A stretch of 64,000 nucleotides of DNA from Mycobacterium sp. 852014-50255_SCH5639931 (GTDB lineage: Bacteria; Actinomycetota; Actinomycetes; Mycobacteriales; Mycobacteriaceae). The stretch spans positions 1 to 64,000 of the forward strand of contig NZ_LZSV01000003.1 of the NCBI RefSeq assembly GCF_001665605.1, in the 5' to 3' direction. Below are positions 1-9,654 of this stretch, piece after piece. A program made the translations under genes and the position numbers. Below the pieces are notes generated by a model. The model made no database searches. It was given only the letters and a program-made list of their open reading frames with translations, and was not told the DNA's origin. The number at the start of each line of letters is the position of its first letter. Within the stretch, counting starts at the first letter, position 1.

Positions 1-47
<47 letters not shown>

Positions 48-113
48 CAAGCAGAAGACGGCATACGACCTGTCTTAGGGTCTCGTGGGCTCGGAGATGT
101 GTATAAGAGACAG
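48..113. other. Untrimmed Illumina P7 / Nextera read-2 adapter
   Basis: Positions 48-68 match the P7 flow-cell oligo. An 11-base stretch at 69-79 occupies the place of the usual GAT plus 8-base index. Positions 80-94 match the Nextera read-2 sequence and 95-113 match the 19-base Tn5 mosaic end. This is library adapter left on a contig end. Reading frames that cross 1-113 are spurious, and no biological element should be called here. Confidence 0.98.
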
Positions 114-397
114 CTCCCGTCCCGGTTCCCGAGGCCCCGGCGCCTGCCCCGATTCCGGTCGCGCCGGCTCCCCCACCGCCACCCGCGGTGGCGCCAATTC
201 CGGTGCCGATTCCGCTGCCGATACCGGGCATCGGTGGACCGGTCATCGGCGGGCCGCCCGGCGGCGGCTTCGGCGGCGGCCACGGCGGCGGTGACGAAGG
301 GCCGCGAGGCGGCGGTGGCGGGATCCCCGGCATTCCGGGCTTCGGCGGCGGCCACGGCGGTTTCGGCGGTGGTCACGGCGGGTTCGGCCGCCACTAG
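114..397 (+). CDS. Pro/Gly-rich protein, 3' fragment
   Basis: An open frame runs from the first genuine codon (116) to TAG at 395-397, with its 5' end lost at the contig edge. The roughly 93 visible residues begin as alternating Pro with Val/Ala/Ile and end as a Gly-His rich tail with GGGH and GHGG repeats, finishing FGRH. Such low-complexity tails occur on mycobacterial cell-wall or exported proteins, but no domain is visible and no function can be given. The codon pattern is typical of the host, so it is probably real. Confidence 0.6.
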
Positions 398-484
398 TCG
401 CACGGGGCCACCTGTCATCTGTCGTTTGCCTCCCGCTCAGCGGGGCGATGCAGTTAGCTCATCGCGGCGACCTACACCGGTTAT

Positions 485-1810
485 ATGCGATGCACCGTCT
501 TCGGCACCGGTTACCTGGGTGCCACCCACGCGGTCGGAATGGCGGAACTGGGACACGAGGTCGTCGGGGTCGACATCGACCCGGGCAAGGTCGCCAAGCT
601 CGCCGGCGGTGACATTCCCTTCTACGAGCCCGGCCTGCGCAAGCTGCTGACGAAGAACCTGGCAACGGGGCGACTGCGGTTCACCACCGACTACGACATG
701 GCGGCCGAGTTCGCCGACGTGCATTTCCTCGGGGTGGGCACGCCACAGAAGAAGGGCGAGTACGGGGCCGACCTGAGCCACGTCTACGCCGTCATCGACG
801 CGCTGGTGCCGCGGCTGACGAGATCGTCGGTGCTCGTGGGGAAATCGACCGTTCCGGTGGGAACCGCGGCCGAGCTGAACACCCGGGCGTCCGCGCTGAC
901 GCCACGCGGGGTCAACGTCGAGATCGCCTGGAACCCCGAGTTCCTGCGCGAGGGCTACGCGGTGCACGACACCCTGCATCCGGACCGCATCGTCCTTGGG
1001 GTCCAACAGGATTCGACACGGCCCGAGACGGCGGTCCGCGAACTCTACGGCCCGCTGCTCGCTGAGGGCGTGCCCTTCCTGGTGACGGACCTGCAAACCG
1101 CGGAGCTGGTCAAGGTTTCCGCCAACGCCTTTCTGGCGACCAAGATTTCGTTCATCAACGCCATCTCCGAGGTATGCGAGGCCGCGGGCGCCGACGTCAG
1201 CGTGCTGGCCGACGCGCTCGGCTACGACCCGCGCATCGGCCGCCAATTCCTCAACGCCGGTTTGGGTTTCGGCGGCGGCTGCCTGCCCAAAGACATCCGC
1301 GCCTTCATGGCCCGCGCCGGCGAACTGGGAGCCGACCAGGCGCTGACCTTCCTGCGCGAGGTCGACAGCATCAACATGCGCCGGCGCACCCGGATGGTGG
1401 AGCTCGCCAGCGCTGCCTGCGGCGGGTCGCTGCTCGGCGCGAACATCGCCGTGCTCGGCGCGGCGTTCAAGCCCGAATCCGACGACGTGCGCGACTCGCC
1501 CGCGCTCAACGTCGCGGGCCAGCTGCAGCTCAACGGCGCCGCGGTCAACGTGTACGACCCCAAGGCGCTGGACAACGCGCAGCGGCTGTTCCCGACGCTG
1601 AATTACGCGGTCTCGGTTGAGGAGGCGTGTGATCGCGCCGACGCGGTGCTCGTCCTCACCGAGTGGCGCCAATTCATCGACCTCGACCCCGGCGACCTGG
1701 CCGACCGCGTGCGGGCCCGGGTCGTCGTCGACGGCCGCAACTGCCTCGATGCCGCCCGCTGGAAGCAGGCGGGCTGGCGGTTGTTCCGGTTGGGCGCCCC
1801 GCGGCCTTAG
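485..1810 (+). CDS. udgA: UDP-glucose/GDP-mannose 6-dehydrogenase family protein
   Basis: A 441-residue enzyme that oxidises a nucleotide sugar (probably UDP-glucose) to the uronic acid with two NAD+, supplying cell-envelope precursors. The N-terminal Rossmann motif GTGYLG is at residues 7-12. The catalytic cysteine is Cys266, in the diagnostic FGGGCLPKD segment. The C-terminal UDP-binding domain follows, with the AFKPESDDVRDSP motif near residue 330. Length and motifs are those of a full family member, and it resembles M. tuberculosis UdgA (Rv0322). The ATG at 485 puts the dinucleotide fold at the expected distance from the N-terminus. The exact substrate (UDP-glucose or another) is inferred. 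Confidence 0.9.
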   Translation: MRCTVFGTGYLGATHAVGMAELGHEVVGVDIDPGKVAKLAGGDIPFYEPGLRKLLTKNLATGRLRFTTDYDMAAEFADVHFLGVGTPQKKGEYGADLSHVYAVIDALVPRLTRSSVLVGKSTVPVGTAAELNTRASALTPRGVNVEIAWNPEFLREGYAVHDTLHPDRIVLGVQQDSTRPETAVRELYGPLLAEGVPFLVTDLQTAELVKVSANAFLATKISFINAISEVCEAAGADVSVLADALGYDPRIGRQFLNAGLGFGGGCLPKDIRAFMARAGELGADQALTFLREVDSINMRRRTRMVELASAACGGSLLGANIAVLGAAFKPESDDVRDSPALNVAGQLQLNGAAVNVYDPKALDNAQRLFPTLNYAVSVEEACDRADAVLVLTEWRQFIDLDPGDLADRVRARVVVDGRNCLDAARWKQAGWRLFRLGAPRP

Positions 1811-1854
1811 CAGGCCGCTCGGAGGTGAGGACGCCGGCGAGTAGCCTGACCCGC

Positions 1855-2610
1855 GTGGACTATGCCGGTGCATTCCTGGAAGAGAACCGCGCATTTTCGG
1901 AGCTTTTCCGCGATGCCGACCAGTCCAGGCCCGTGCCGACCTGCCCGGGGTGGAACCTGGGCCAGCTCCTGCGCCACGTGGGCCGGGGCGACCGCTGGGC
2001 GGCGCAGATCGTGCGCGACCGGCTCGAGGAGTTCCTCGACCCCCGATCCGTCGAGGGCGGCAAGCCGCCACCCGATCCGGCCGACGCGATCTCCTGGCTG
2101 CACGGCGGCGCGCAGCGGCTGGTCGACGCCGTCGAGCTGACGGGTGTGGAAACGCCGGTGTGGACCTTTCTCGGCTCCCGCCCGGCGAACTGGTGGATCC
2201 GCCGCCGCCTGAACGAGGTGGCGGTGCATCGGGCCGACGCGGCCATCGCGCTGGGCGCCGATTTCACGCTGGATACCGACATCGCCGCCGACGCGATCAC
2301 CGAATGGCTCGAGCGCGTCGCGATCCAGGCCGGCGGCGACGGGGCGGCGCTCCCGATCGAGGGCGGAAACACCCTGCACCTGCATGCCACCGACCCCGGG
2401 TTCGGCGAAGCCGGCGAGTGGACCATCGGTGTCGACGAGGGCCGGATCACCTGGTCGCACGAGCACGGCAAGGGCACCGCGGCGTTGCGGGGCGGCGCGA
2501 CCGAGCTGCTGCTGGCCATCCTGCGCCGGGTGCCGCTCGCCGACACGGGCATTCAGTTGTTCGGCGACGAGGCGGTGTGGCAGAACTGGCTGGACCGCAC
2601 CCCGCTCTAG
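1855..2610 (+). CDS. Maleylpyruvate isomerase-family mycothiol-dependent protein
   Basis: A 251-residue protein of the DinB/MDMPI-like fold, which in actinobacteria uses mycothiol as a thiol cofactor. The N-terminal segment CPGWNLGQLLRHVG carries His41. A second motif has Glu121 and His125 in an ExxxH arrangement. Together these match the three metal ligands of the mycothiol-dependent maleylpyruvate isomerase of Corynebacterium. The GTG at 1855 is chosen because the conserved domain begins right after it. It resembles Rv0332. It lies 44 bases after udgA on the same strand. The real substrate is unknown. Confidence 0.8.
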   Translation: MDYAGAFLEENRAFSELFRDADQSRPVPTCPGWNLGQLLRHVGRGDRWAAQIVRDRLEEFLDPRSVEGGKPPPDPADAISWLHGGAQRLVDAVELTGVETPVWTFLGSRPANWWIRRRLNEVAVHRADAAIALGADFTLDTDIAADAITEWLERVAIQAGGDGAALPIEGGNTLHLHATDPGFGEAGEWTIGVDEGRITWSHEHGKGTAALRGGATELLLAILRRVPLADTGIQLFGDEAVWQNWLDRTPL

Positions 2611-2645
2611 CCACAGCGGCGGGCACACACGGTAACTTGCAACAC

Positions 2646-3020
2646 ATGACCACTTCGGAGATCGCCACCGTCCTGGCATGGCACGACGCGCTCAATGCCG
2701 CCGACCTGGAAACGCTGGTCGCGTTGTCCAGCGACGACATCGAGATCGGCGACGCGCACGGGGCCGCGCAGGGGCACGAGGCGCTGCGCGGGTGGGCCGC
2801 CTCCCGCCACGCGACGGCCGAACTCGGCCGGATGTACGTGCACAACGGGGTCGTCGTCGTCGAACAGAAGGTCAGCGCCCCGGACAATCCCGGGGCCGTG
2901 ACAACCGCCGCGTCGGCATTCCGCGTGGTCCACGACCACGTCACGTCCGTGTTCCGGCACGACGATCTGGCATCGGCGCTGGCGGCGACCGAACTCACCG
3001 AGAACGACCTCGTCAACTAA
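2646..3020 (+). CDS. SnoaL/NTF2-like small protein
   Basis: A 124-residue protein with the alpha+beta cone pattern of the SnoaL/NTF2 superfamily: N-terminal helices, a [10 protein letters not shown] turn, and paired strands ending [14 protein letters not shown]. Proteins of this fold bind small ligands or act as isomerases or hydrolases, but no catalytic set can be assigned. Its length equals that of Rv0333. It sits 35 bases after the isomerase-like gene and 22 bases before rmlA, probably in one transcript. Confidence 0.75.
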   Translation: MTTSEIATVLAWHDALNAADLETLVALSSDDIEIGDAHGAAQGHEALRGWAASRHATAELGRMYVHNGVVVVEQKVSAPDNPGAVTTAASAFRVVHDHVTSVFRHDDLASALAATELTENDLVN

Positions 3021-3042
3021 GCGTGGAATAGGGGAGCCACTC

Positions 3043-3918
3043 ATGCGCGGGATCATCTTGGCCGGCGGCTCGGGCACACGCCTGCATCCGATCACCGTGG
3101 GCATCAGCAAGCAGTTGCTTCCGGTGTACGACAAACCGATGGTCTACTACCCGCTGTCCACCCTGATGATGGCGGGGATCCAGGACATTCTGGTGATCAC
3201 CACCCCGCACGACGCGGCGGGCTTTCAGCGGCTCCTGGGTGACGGCTCGCAATTCGGGATCAACATCAGCTACGTGACGCAGCAGAGTCCCGACGGTCTG
3301 GCCCAGGCCTTTGTCCTGGGCGCCGACCACATCGGCAACGACTCGGTGTCGTTGGTGCTGGGCGACAACATCTTCTACGGCCCGGGGCTGGGCACCAGCC
3401 TGAGCCGCTTCCAAAACATCAGCGGCGGAGCGGTTTTCGCCTACTGGGTGGCCAACCCGTCGGAGTACGGCGTCGTCGAGTTCAGTGACGACGGCACGGC
3501 ACTGTCGCTGGAGGAGAAACCCAAGACACCGAAGTCCAATTACGCGGTGCCGGGCTTGTACTTCTACGACAACGACGTGATCGAGATCGCCAAGGGCCTG
3601 AAGAAATCGGCGCGCGGTGAATACGAGATCACCGAGGTCAACCAGATCTATCTCAACCGAGGGCAGCTCTCGGTCGAGGTGATGGCCCGCGGAACGGCGT
3701 GGCTGGACACCGGCACGTTCGACTCCCTGCTGGACGCCAGCGACTTCGTGCGCACGCTGGAACGACGGCAGGGCCTGAAGGTCAGCGTTCCCGAGGAAGT
3801 GGCATGGCAGCAGGGCTGGATCACCGACGAGCAGTTGGCCGAGCGCGCCCGCACCCTGCTCAAGTCCGGGTACGGCGGCTATCTGCTGGATCTGTTGGAG
3901 CGGAGCCGATTTCACTAG
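3043..3918 (+). CDS. rmlA: Glucose-1-phosphate thymidylyltransferase
   Basis: A 291-residue RmlA that makes dTDP-glucose from glucose-1-phosphate and dTTP, the first step to dTDP-rhamnose for the arabinogalactan linker. The nucleotide-binding loop GGSGTRL is at residues 8-14, Lys23 lies in [11 protein letters not shown], and the metal-binding aspartate is at 108 in LGDN. The C-terminal [12 protein letters not shown] segment is intact. A GGGGAG ribosome-binding site at 3031-3036 supports the ATG at 3043. The last 59 bases overlap the convergent yibE/F-like gene. Confidence 0.95.
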   Translation: MRGIILAGGSGTRLHPITVGISKQLLPVYDKPMVYYPLSTLMMAGIQDILVITTPHDAAGFQRLLGDGSQFGINISYVTQQSPDGLAQAFVLGADHIGNDSVSLVLGDNIFYGPGLGTSLSRFQNISGGAVFAYWVANPSEYGVVEFSDDGTALSLEEKPKTPKSNYAVPGLYFYDNDVIEIAKGLKKSARGEYEITEVNQIYLNRGQLSVEVMARGTAWLDTGTFDSLLDASDFVRTLERRQGLKVSVPEEVAWQQGWITDEQLAERARTLLKSGYGGYLLDLLERSRFH

Positions 3919-5128
3919 GCTTTGCCAGCGCCGCGGCGATCGCCGTCGTCAGCGGCACCGACAGCGCCAGCGCAATGCCGCCCACCGCCGACCGCGCGAT
4001 CTCGATGGCCACACTCTCGCTGGTCAGCACGTCGGTCAACGAGCGGTTGGCCACGCTGAACAGCAGCAGTAGCGGCAGCGAGCTGCCGGCGTAGGCCAGC
4101 ACCAGCGTGTACACCGTGCTCGCGATGTGGTCGCGTCCAACTCGGATGGCGCCCAGGAAGATCGCGCGCCGCGAGCCACCGAGGTGGGCGAGCTCGAACA
4201 CCGTCGACGCCTGCGTCACCGTCACATCGTTGAGCACGCCGAGCGACCCGATGATGAAGCCGGCGAGCAGCAGACCGCTGATCGACACGTTGCCCAGGTA
4301 CGCGCTGACGGTGGCGTTCTGGTCATCCGACAACCCCGTCAGATGGGCTAATTGTATTGCCGCCCAGGACAATCCCGCAGCCAGCAGCAGCGAAGTCAGG
4401 GTGCCCAGCAGCGCGGCGCTGGTCCGCAGACTCACGCCGTGCGCCAGATAGATGACGGCGTAGAGGATGGCCGCCGCGGCCACCAGGGCCACCGGAACCG
4501 CGGGTGCGCCGTCGCGCAACGCAGGCAGCAAGAACGCCACCAGGACCACGAATGCGACCCCGATGCCCACCAGCGCCAGCAGTCCCCGCCAGCGCGCCAC
4601 GGCGATGATCACCACCGCGAACGCGATGGCCAGTGCGACCAATGACCAGCCACGTTCGAAGTCGTAGAACGCGTAGCTGGTGGCGCCTTGATCGTCGACC
4701 TGCCGGACGAGCCGAATGTGATCTCCCACCGCGAATTTCGGCTGGCCCGGGCCGGGGGAGGACTCCAGCAACGTGTTGGCGCCCGCGTTGGGCCCGGAAT
4801 CGATGGCCACCTGGGTCAGCACGCACCGCCCCGCGCCCGGCGGCGCCGGCTGCGGCGAGGTGGTGAGCACCTGGCTGACCGACGGGCTGCCGCAGTCACC
4901 CACGCCGCTGGACAGCACGTGCCCGGCCTGCGTGCTCACGGCGCCGCCGGCTGCGTTCTGGAAGGGCATGGGGATGGCGACGTGCTGCCGGCTGGGCCAC
5001 AGCGCGATGGCGCCACCCAGGACCGCCACCCCGATCGCCACCAGCAGCCCGACGACGATCCTAGCGGGCAGCGACTCAACCGGGGCGGGTCCGGACAGGC
5101 TGTGTGAATGCGAGTGCGAGTGCGTCAC
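3860..5128 (-). CDS. YibE/F-family multipass membrane protein
   Basis: A protein of about 422 residues starting at GTG 5128. It opens with an alternating His-Ser stretch followed by a membrane helix, an extracytoplasmic region of about 120 residues, then about seven more hydrophobic segments. The segment [12 protein letters not shown] is characteristic of YibE/F proteins. The family's function is unknown. The His-rich start could bind metal, which is inference. A more upstream start would overlap the aminotransferase stop codon. Its 3' end overlaps rmlA tail to tail. Confidence 0.8.
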   Translation of the reverse strand: MTHSHSHSHSLSGPAPVESLPARIVVGLLVAIGVAVLGGAIALWPSRQHVAIPMPFQNAAGGAVSTQAGHVLSSGVGDCGSPSVSQVLTTSPQPAPPGAGRCVLTQVAIDSGPNAGANTLLESSPGPGQPKFAVGDHIRLVRQVDDQGATSYAFYDFERGWSLVALAIAFAVVIIAVARWRGLLALVGIGVAFVVLVAFLLPALRDGAPAVPVALVAAAAILYAVIYLAHGVSLRTSAALLGTLTSLLLAAGLSWAAIQLAHLTGLSDDQNATVSAYLGNVSISGLLLAGFIIGSLGVLNDVTVTQASTVFELAHLGGSRRAIFLGAIRVGRDHIASTVYTLVLAYAGSSLPLLLLFSVANRSLTDVLTSESVAIEIARSAVGGIALALSVPLTTAIAAALAKPSEIGSAPTDPADSRRTRT

Positions 5129-5163
5129 CCGGTCCACCGTAGAGGCGCCGGCTGCGAAGATGC

Positions 5164-6453
5164 TTACTGGCGATAGCCGACCAGGAAGTTGCCCAGCCGC
5201 TCGATCGCCGCGGCCAGGTCGCGGGCCCACGGCAGCGTCACGATGCGCAGGTGATCCGGTGCCGGCCAATTGAATCCGGTGCCCTGGGTGACCAGGATCT
5301 TCTCCTGCAGCAGCAGGTCGAGGACGAGCTGTTCGTCGTCGGTGATGTCGTAGACCTCGGGGTCCAGCCGGGGGAAGGCGTACAGCGCGCCCTCGGGTTT
5401 GACGCAGGACACCCCGGGAATCTCGTTGAGTTTCTCCCAGGCGACGTCGCGCTGTTCGAGCAGCCGCCCGCCGGGCAGCACCAGGTCTTCGATGCTCTGG
5501 TGGCCACCGAGGGCCACCTGGATCCCGTGCTGGGCCGGGACGTTGGGGCATAGCCGCATGTTGGCCAGCAGGTTGATGCCCTCGATGAAGCTCTCGGCGT
5601 GGTCCTTGGGGCCGGTGATCGCCAGCCAGCCCGCGCGGTAGCCGGCAACCCGGTAGGCCTTGGACAGCCCGTTGAACGTGAGGCACAACATGTCGTGGGC
5701 CAGCGAGGCCACGTTGATGTGCTTGGCGTCGTCGTAGAGGATCTTGTCGTAGATCTCGTCGGCGAGCAGCAGCAGTTCGTGCTTGCGCGCCAGTTCCACC
5801 ATCTGGGTGAGGACCTCGCGGCTGTAGACCGCGCCGGTCGGGTTGTTGGGGTTGATGATGACCAGCGCCTTGGTGCGCTCGGTGATCTTGGACTCCAGGT
5901 CGGCGATGTCGGGCTGCCACGCCTGCGTCTCGTCGCACAGGTAGTGCACGGGCGTGCCGCCGGCCAGCGACGTCGACGCCGTCCACAGCGGGTAGTCCGG
6001 CGACGGGATCAACACTTCGTCGCCGTTGTCGAGCAGGGCCTGCAGCGTCATCGTGATCAGCTCGGAGCACCCGTTGCCCAGGTAGACGTCGTCGACGTCG
6101 AAGCGGGGGAAGCCCTCGACCAACTCGTAGCGGGTGACCACCGCCCGGCGCGCGGGCAGGATGCCCTGCGAGTCGGAGTAGCCCTGCGCGTACGGCAGCG
6201 CCTGGATCATGTCGCGCATGATCACGTCGGGCGCCTCGAAGCCGAACGGCGCCGGGTTGCCGATGTTGAGCTTGAGGATGCGGTGCCCTTCGGCCTCCAG
6301 TCGCGCGGCATGCTGGTGCACCGGGCCGCGGATCTCGTACAGAACGCCCTGAAGCTTGGACGACTGCGCGAAGACACGCTGCCGGTGGTGAGCGGACGCG
6401 TTCAGGGGCAGCTGGTGAGTGGTCACGTCATCAATGGTGCCACTTGTGTCCAC
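5164..6453 (-). CDS. aspC: AlaA-type PLP aminotransferase (usually annotated aspC)
   Basis: A 429-residue class I/II aminotransferase. The pyridoxal-phosphate lysine is Lys265 in NGLSKAYRVAGYR, and the aspartate that contacts the cofactor ring is in ADEIYDKILYDDA. The first 30 or so residues lie upstream of the conserved SSKLQGVLYEIRGPV region. From there the sequence closely follows E. coli AlaA (glutamate-pyruvate aminotransferase), including NIGNPAPFGFEAPD and MRLCPNVPAQH. The M. tuberculosis counterpart is Rv0337c. Alanine-glutamate exchange is therefore a better guess than aspartate transamination, although the name aspC persists. Confidence 0.9.
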   Translation of the reverse strand: MDTSGTIDDVTTHQLPLNASAHHRQRVFAQSSKLQGVLYEIRGPVHQHAARLEAEGHRILKLNIGNPAPFGFEAPDVIMRDMIQALPYAQGYSDSQGILPARRAVVTRYELVEGFPRFDVDDVYLGNGCSELITMTLQALLDNGDEVLIPSPDYPLWTASTSLAGGTPVHYLCDETQAWQPDIADLESKITERTKALVIINPNNPTGAVYSREVLTQMVELARKHELLLLADEIYDKILYDDAKHINVASLAHDMLCLTFNGLSKAYRVAGYRAGWLAITGPKDHAESFIEGINLLANMRLCPNVPAQHGIQVALGGHQSIEDLVLPGGRLLEQRDVAWEKLNEIPGVSCVKPEGALYAFPRLDPEVYDITDDEQLVLDLLLQEKILVTQGTGFNWPAPDHLRIVTLPWARDLAAAIERLGNFLVGYRQ

Positions 6454-6485
6454 CCAAATTTGCTGTCAAGCCGTAAAATCCCAGG

Positions 6486-7135
6486 TCAGCGCTTGCCCGG
6501 CGGACGGGCCCCACGCGCGATACCCAGCCCCTTCACCGGCGGGCCGGACGGTGCGTCGGCGCTGTCGGTCTCCTTTGCCGGCTCCGCTTTCGGCGCTGGC
6601 TCGGGCTCGGCTTCTTCGGGCTGGGCCTCGGCCTTGGGTGCCTCGGCGGCCGGCGCGGCCTTCTTGGCGCCGGGTCGTTTCGCCCCGGCCGCGATGCCCA
6701 GGCCCTTGACCGGCGCCGCGGGCGCCTTGTCGCCGGGCTCGTCCTGGGCCTTGCCTTCGTCGGCGGGGGTTTCGGCCTTCGGCGCGGCCTCCGCCTTGGG
6801 TGCCTCGGCGGCCGGCGCGGCCTTCTTGGCGCCGGGTCGCTTGGCCCCGGCGGCGATGCCCAATCCCTTGGCCGGGGCGGCAGGCGCCGCGGGAGACTCC
6901 GCAGGCGCCTCCGTCTTGGCTTCGGCCTGGGCCGGCGCCGCCTTCTTGGCGCCGGGCTTCTTGGCGCCGCCGGCGATGCCCAGCCCCTTGGCGGGCGCGG
7001 CGGGCGCTGCGGACGCGGAGGCCTCGGCCTTGCCGTCAGCGGCGGGCTCGGCGGCCTTCTTGCCGGGCTTCTTGGCGCCGCCGGCGATGCCCAGCCCCTT
7101 GACGGGCGCCGCGGGCGCGGCCTCGGACTTGGGGG
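6486..7135 (-). repeat. Five-copy KGLGIA..GAKKPG coding repeat
   Basis: The 3' end of the etfD-like gene holds five imperfect units. Each encodes a core like KGLGIAGGAKKPG or KGLGIAAGAKRPG, spaced by Ala/Pro/Glu-rich linkers of 20-45 residues; the last copy reads KGLGIARGARPPGKR and ends the protein. DNA cores recur near 6518, 6691, 6854, 6973 and 7085. The tail is strongly basic at the cores and acidic in the linkers. Slippage or recombination between units could change the copy number. Confidence 0.9.
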
Positions 7136-9470
7136 CGGCCTCGGCGGGCGCCTCCTCGGTCTCCTTGGCCGGTGCCTCGACGGTGGCGGTGGCCTTGGGT
7201 GCCTGAGCCGCCCGCTTCTCCGCCTCCTTGGCGGCCGTGCCCTTTTCCGGCAGCGTCGCCTTGTCGTACTCGAGGGACCCGAGCAGCACCTGGGCGACGT
7301 CGAGCACCTCGACCCCGCTGCGGCCGGCCTCTTCCTGCCGGTCGTTGACGCCGTCGGTGACCATCACCCGGCAGAACGGGCAGCCGGTCGCGATGGTGGA
7401 TGCCCCGGTGGCCAGTGCCTCGTCGACGCGCTCGTGGTTGATCCGCTTGCCGATGTGCTCTTCCATCCACATCCGCGCGCCGCCCGCGCCGCAGCAGAAG
7501 CTGCGCTCGGCGTGGCGCGGCATCTCGGTGAGCGTTGCCCCCGCGGCCCCGATCAGCTCGCGCGGCGCCTCGTAGACCTTGTTGTGCCGTCCCAGGTAGC
7601 AGGGGTCGTGATAGGTGATGTCCTGAGAAACAGGGGTCACCGGCACCAGCTTGTTGTCGCGGATCAGCCGGTTCAGCAGCTGCGTGTGGTGCAGCACCGA
7701 GTAGTTCGAGCCCAGCTGCCGGTATTCGCGGCCCAGAGTGTTGAAGCAGTGCGGGCAGGTGACGACGATCTTGCGGTCGACGGTCTCCACGCCCTCGAAC
7801 ACCCCGTCCAGGGTCTCGACGGCCTGGGCGGCCAGCTGCTGGAAGAGGAACTCGTTGCCCGAGCGGCGCGCGGAGTCGCCGTTGCAGGTTTCGCCGGTGC
7901 CCAGCACCAGGTACTTCACCCCGGCGATGGCCAGCAGTTCCGCGACGGCCTTGGTGGTCTTCTTGGCCTTGTCGTCGTAGGCGCCGGCGCAGCCGACCCA
8001 GAACAGGTACTCGAAGCCGTCGAAGCTGTCCACGTCCTCGCCGTAGACGGGAACGTCGAAGTCCACCTCGTCGATCCAGTTGGTCCGGTCGGACGCGTTC
8101 TGGCCCCACGGGTTGGACTTGGTTTCCAGGTTCTTGAACAGCACCGACAGTTCCGAGGGGAACTCCGATTCCATCATCACCTGGTAGCGGCGCATGTCGA
8201 TGATGTGGTCGACGTGCTCGATGTCCACCGGGCACTGCTCGACGCACGCGCCGCAGGACACACAGGACCACAGCACGTCGGGGTCGATGACGCCGCCGTG
8301 TTCGGCGGTGCCGACCAGCGGGCGGGTGGCCTGCTCCGGGCCGGAGCCCATGACGCGGCCGAAGCCCGACTCCGGGACGTGGTGCGCCTCGGCGTGCTTC
8401 TCGCCGGCCAGTTCCTCGCCGATCCCGCCTTCCGGCGTGTTTTCGGCGGGCGATTCCTTATCCCCGAGGATGTAGGGCGCCTTGGCCATCCAATGATCGC
8501 GCAGGTCCATGATGACGAGCTTGGGAGACAGCGGCTTGCCGGTGTTCCAGGCCGGGCACTGCGACTGGCAGCGACCGCATTCGGTACAGGTGGCGAAGTC
8601 CAGCATGGCCTTCCAGCTGAAGTCCTCGATCTTGCCGCGGCCGAACTCGGCGTCGTCGGGCGGGTTTTCGAAGTCGATCGGCTTGCCGTCGGCCTCGATC
8701 GGCAGCAGCGGGCCCAGCCCGTCGGGCAACCGCTTGAAGATGACGTTGATCGGCGCCGTGAAGATGTGCAGGTGCTTGGAGTGCAGCACGATGATGAGGA
8801 AGCCCAGCATGACGGCGATGTGCAGCAGCAGGGCCGTGGTCTCGATGATCTCGTTGGCCGGCTGGCCGAGCGGGCGCAGGATCGCCCCGAAGAGCTGAGA
8901 CAGGAAGGCGCCGTTGCCGTAGGGCAGCGTGCCGTTGTTGACCGCCGACCCGCGGACCAGGACGTAGGTCCAGATGACGTTGAAGATCATGAACAACACC
9001 AGCCACGCGCCGCCGGTGTGTGAGCCGTAGAACCGTGACGAGCGGCCGATCTCGCGCGGGCTGCGCATGAGCCGAATGATGGCGAACGTGGTGATGCCGA
9101 GGAAGACGGCGGTCGCAAAGAAGTCCTGCAGGAAGCCCAGCGCGTCCCAGCGCCCGATGATCGGGATGTGGAAGTTGTCCTGGAACAGCAGACCGTAGGC
9201 CTCGATGTAGACCGTGAGCAGGATGAAGAAGCCCCACATGGTGAAGAAGTGCGCCAGGCCGGGGATCGACCATTTGAGCAGGCGGCGCTGCCCGAAGACC
9301 TCGGAGAGCTCGGCCCAGATTCGCTTGCCGGGCTCGTCGGTGTGCCCCGAAGCGGGCTTTCCGGACGTGATCAGCTTGAACAGCCACAGGACCCGTCGTC
9401 CGGCGAGCGCGGCCACGACCAGCGTCATGCCCATGCCCACGATGAGTCTGATCAGCATCTGCGTGGTCAC
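6486..9470 (-). CDS. etfD: EtfD-like membrane Fe-S oxidoreductase
   Basis: A 994-residue membrane protein homologous to Rv0338c (EtfD), which passes electrons from the electron-transfer flavoprotein of fatty-acid beta-oxidation to the quinone pool. Order: N-terminal NarI-like membrane helices, a 4Fe-4S motif starting at Cys295 (CTECGRCQSQCP), a second starting at Cys403 (CVSCGACVEQCP), then two CCG domains including CPHCFNTLG and the CCGAGG signature. Residues from about 781 to the end form a low-complexity tail of five repeats. GTG 9470 is preferred because CTCCCC at 9478-9483 (GGGGAG on the coding strand) lies seven bases upstream; a TTG at 9485 is the alternative. Confidence 0.9.
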   Translation of the reverse strand: MTTQMLIRLIVGMGMTLVVAALAGRRVLWLFKLITSGKPASGHTDEPGKRIWAELSEVFGQRRLLKWSIPGLAHFFTMWGFFILLTVYIEAYGLLFQDNFHIPIIGRWDALGFLQDFFATAVFLGITTFAIIRLMRSPREIGRSSRFYGSHTGGAWLVLFMIFNVIWTYVLVRGSAVNNGTLPYGNGAFLSQLFGAILRPLGQPANEIIETTALLLHIAVMLGFLIIVLHSKHLHIFTAPINVIFKRLPDGLGPLLPIEADGKPIDFENPPDDAEFGRGKIEDFSWKAMLDFATCTECGRCQSQCPAWNTGKPLSPKLVIMDLRDHWMAKAPYILGDKESPAENTPEGGIGEELAGEKHAEAHHVPESGFGRVMGSGPEQATRPLVGTAEHGGVIDPDVLWSCVSCGACVEQCPVDIEHVDHIIDMRRYQVMMESEFPSELSVLFKNLETKSNPWGQNASDRTNWIDEVDFDVPVYGEDVDSFDGFEYLFWVGCAGAYDDKAKKTTKAVAELLAIAGVKYLVLGTGETCNGDSARRSGNEFLFQQLAAQAVETLDGVFEGVETVDRKIVVTCPHCFNTLGREYRQLGSNYSVLHHTQLLNRLIRDNKLVPVTPVSQDITYHDPCYLGRHNKVYEAPRELIGAAGATLTEMPRHAERSFCCGAGGARMWMEEHIGKRINHERVDEALATGASTIATGCPFCRVMVTDGVNDRQEEAGRSGVEVLDVAQVLLGSLEYDKATLPEKGTAAKEAEKRAAQAPKATATVEAPAKETEEAPAEAAPKSEAAPAAPVKGLGIAGGAKKPGKKAAEPAADGKAEASASAAPAAPAKGLGIAGGAKKPGAKKAAPAQAEAKTEAPAESPAAPAAPAKGLGIAAGAKRPGAKKAAPAAEAPKAEAAPKAETPADEGKAQDEPGDKAPAAPVKGLGIAAGAKRPGAKKAAPAAEAPKAEAQPEEAEPEPAPKAEPAKETDSADAPSGPPVKGLGIARGARPPGKR

Positions 9471-9654
9471 AGAAGGTCTCCCCAATGCATCTTTGAATCA
9501 GCCTGCGAATTGTTTGCCTGCTTAGCCCTGCTCATAGTTACATCTCCGCAGCTTTCGCCGCGAGAAAGGCTGCCCTAACTTAGAAGTCCGCCGGCGTCCG
9601 TGGCCTGCGTTGTTAGCGAGCCCGGTGTGACCCTCATCGCCGCGACCGGCCGCG

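Noticed and set aside
9560..9578. Possible IdeR iron box about 90 bases upstream of the etfD-like gene
   Set aside because: Only about 11 of 19 positions match the consensus palindrome TTAGGTTAGGCTAACCTAA. One half (CCTAA) is good but the other is not, so it falls short of a credible site.
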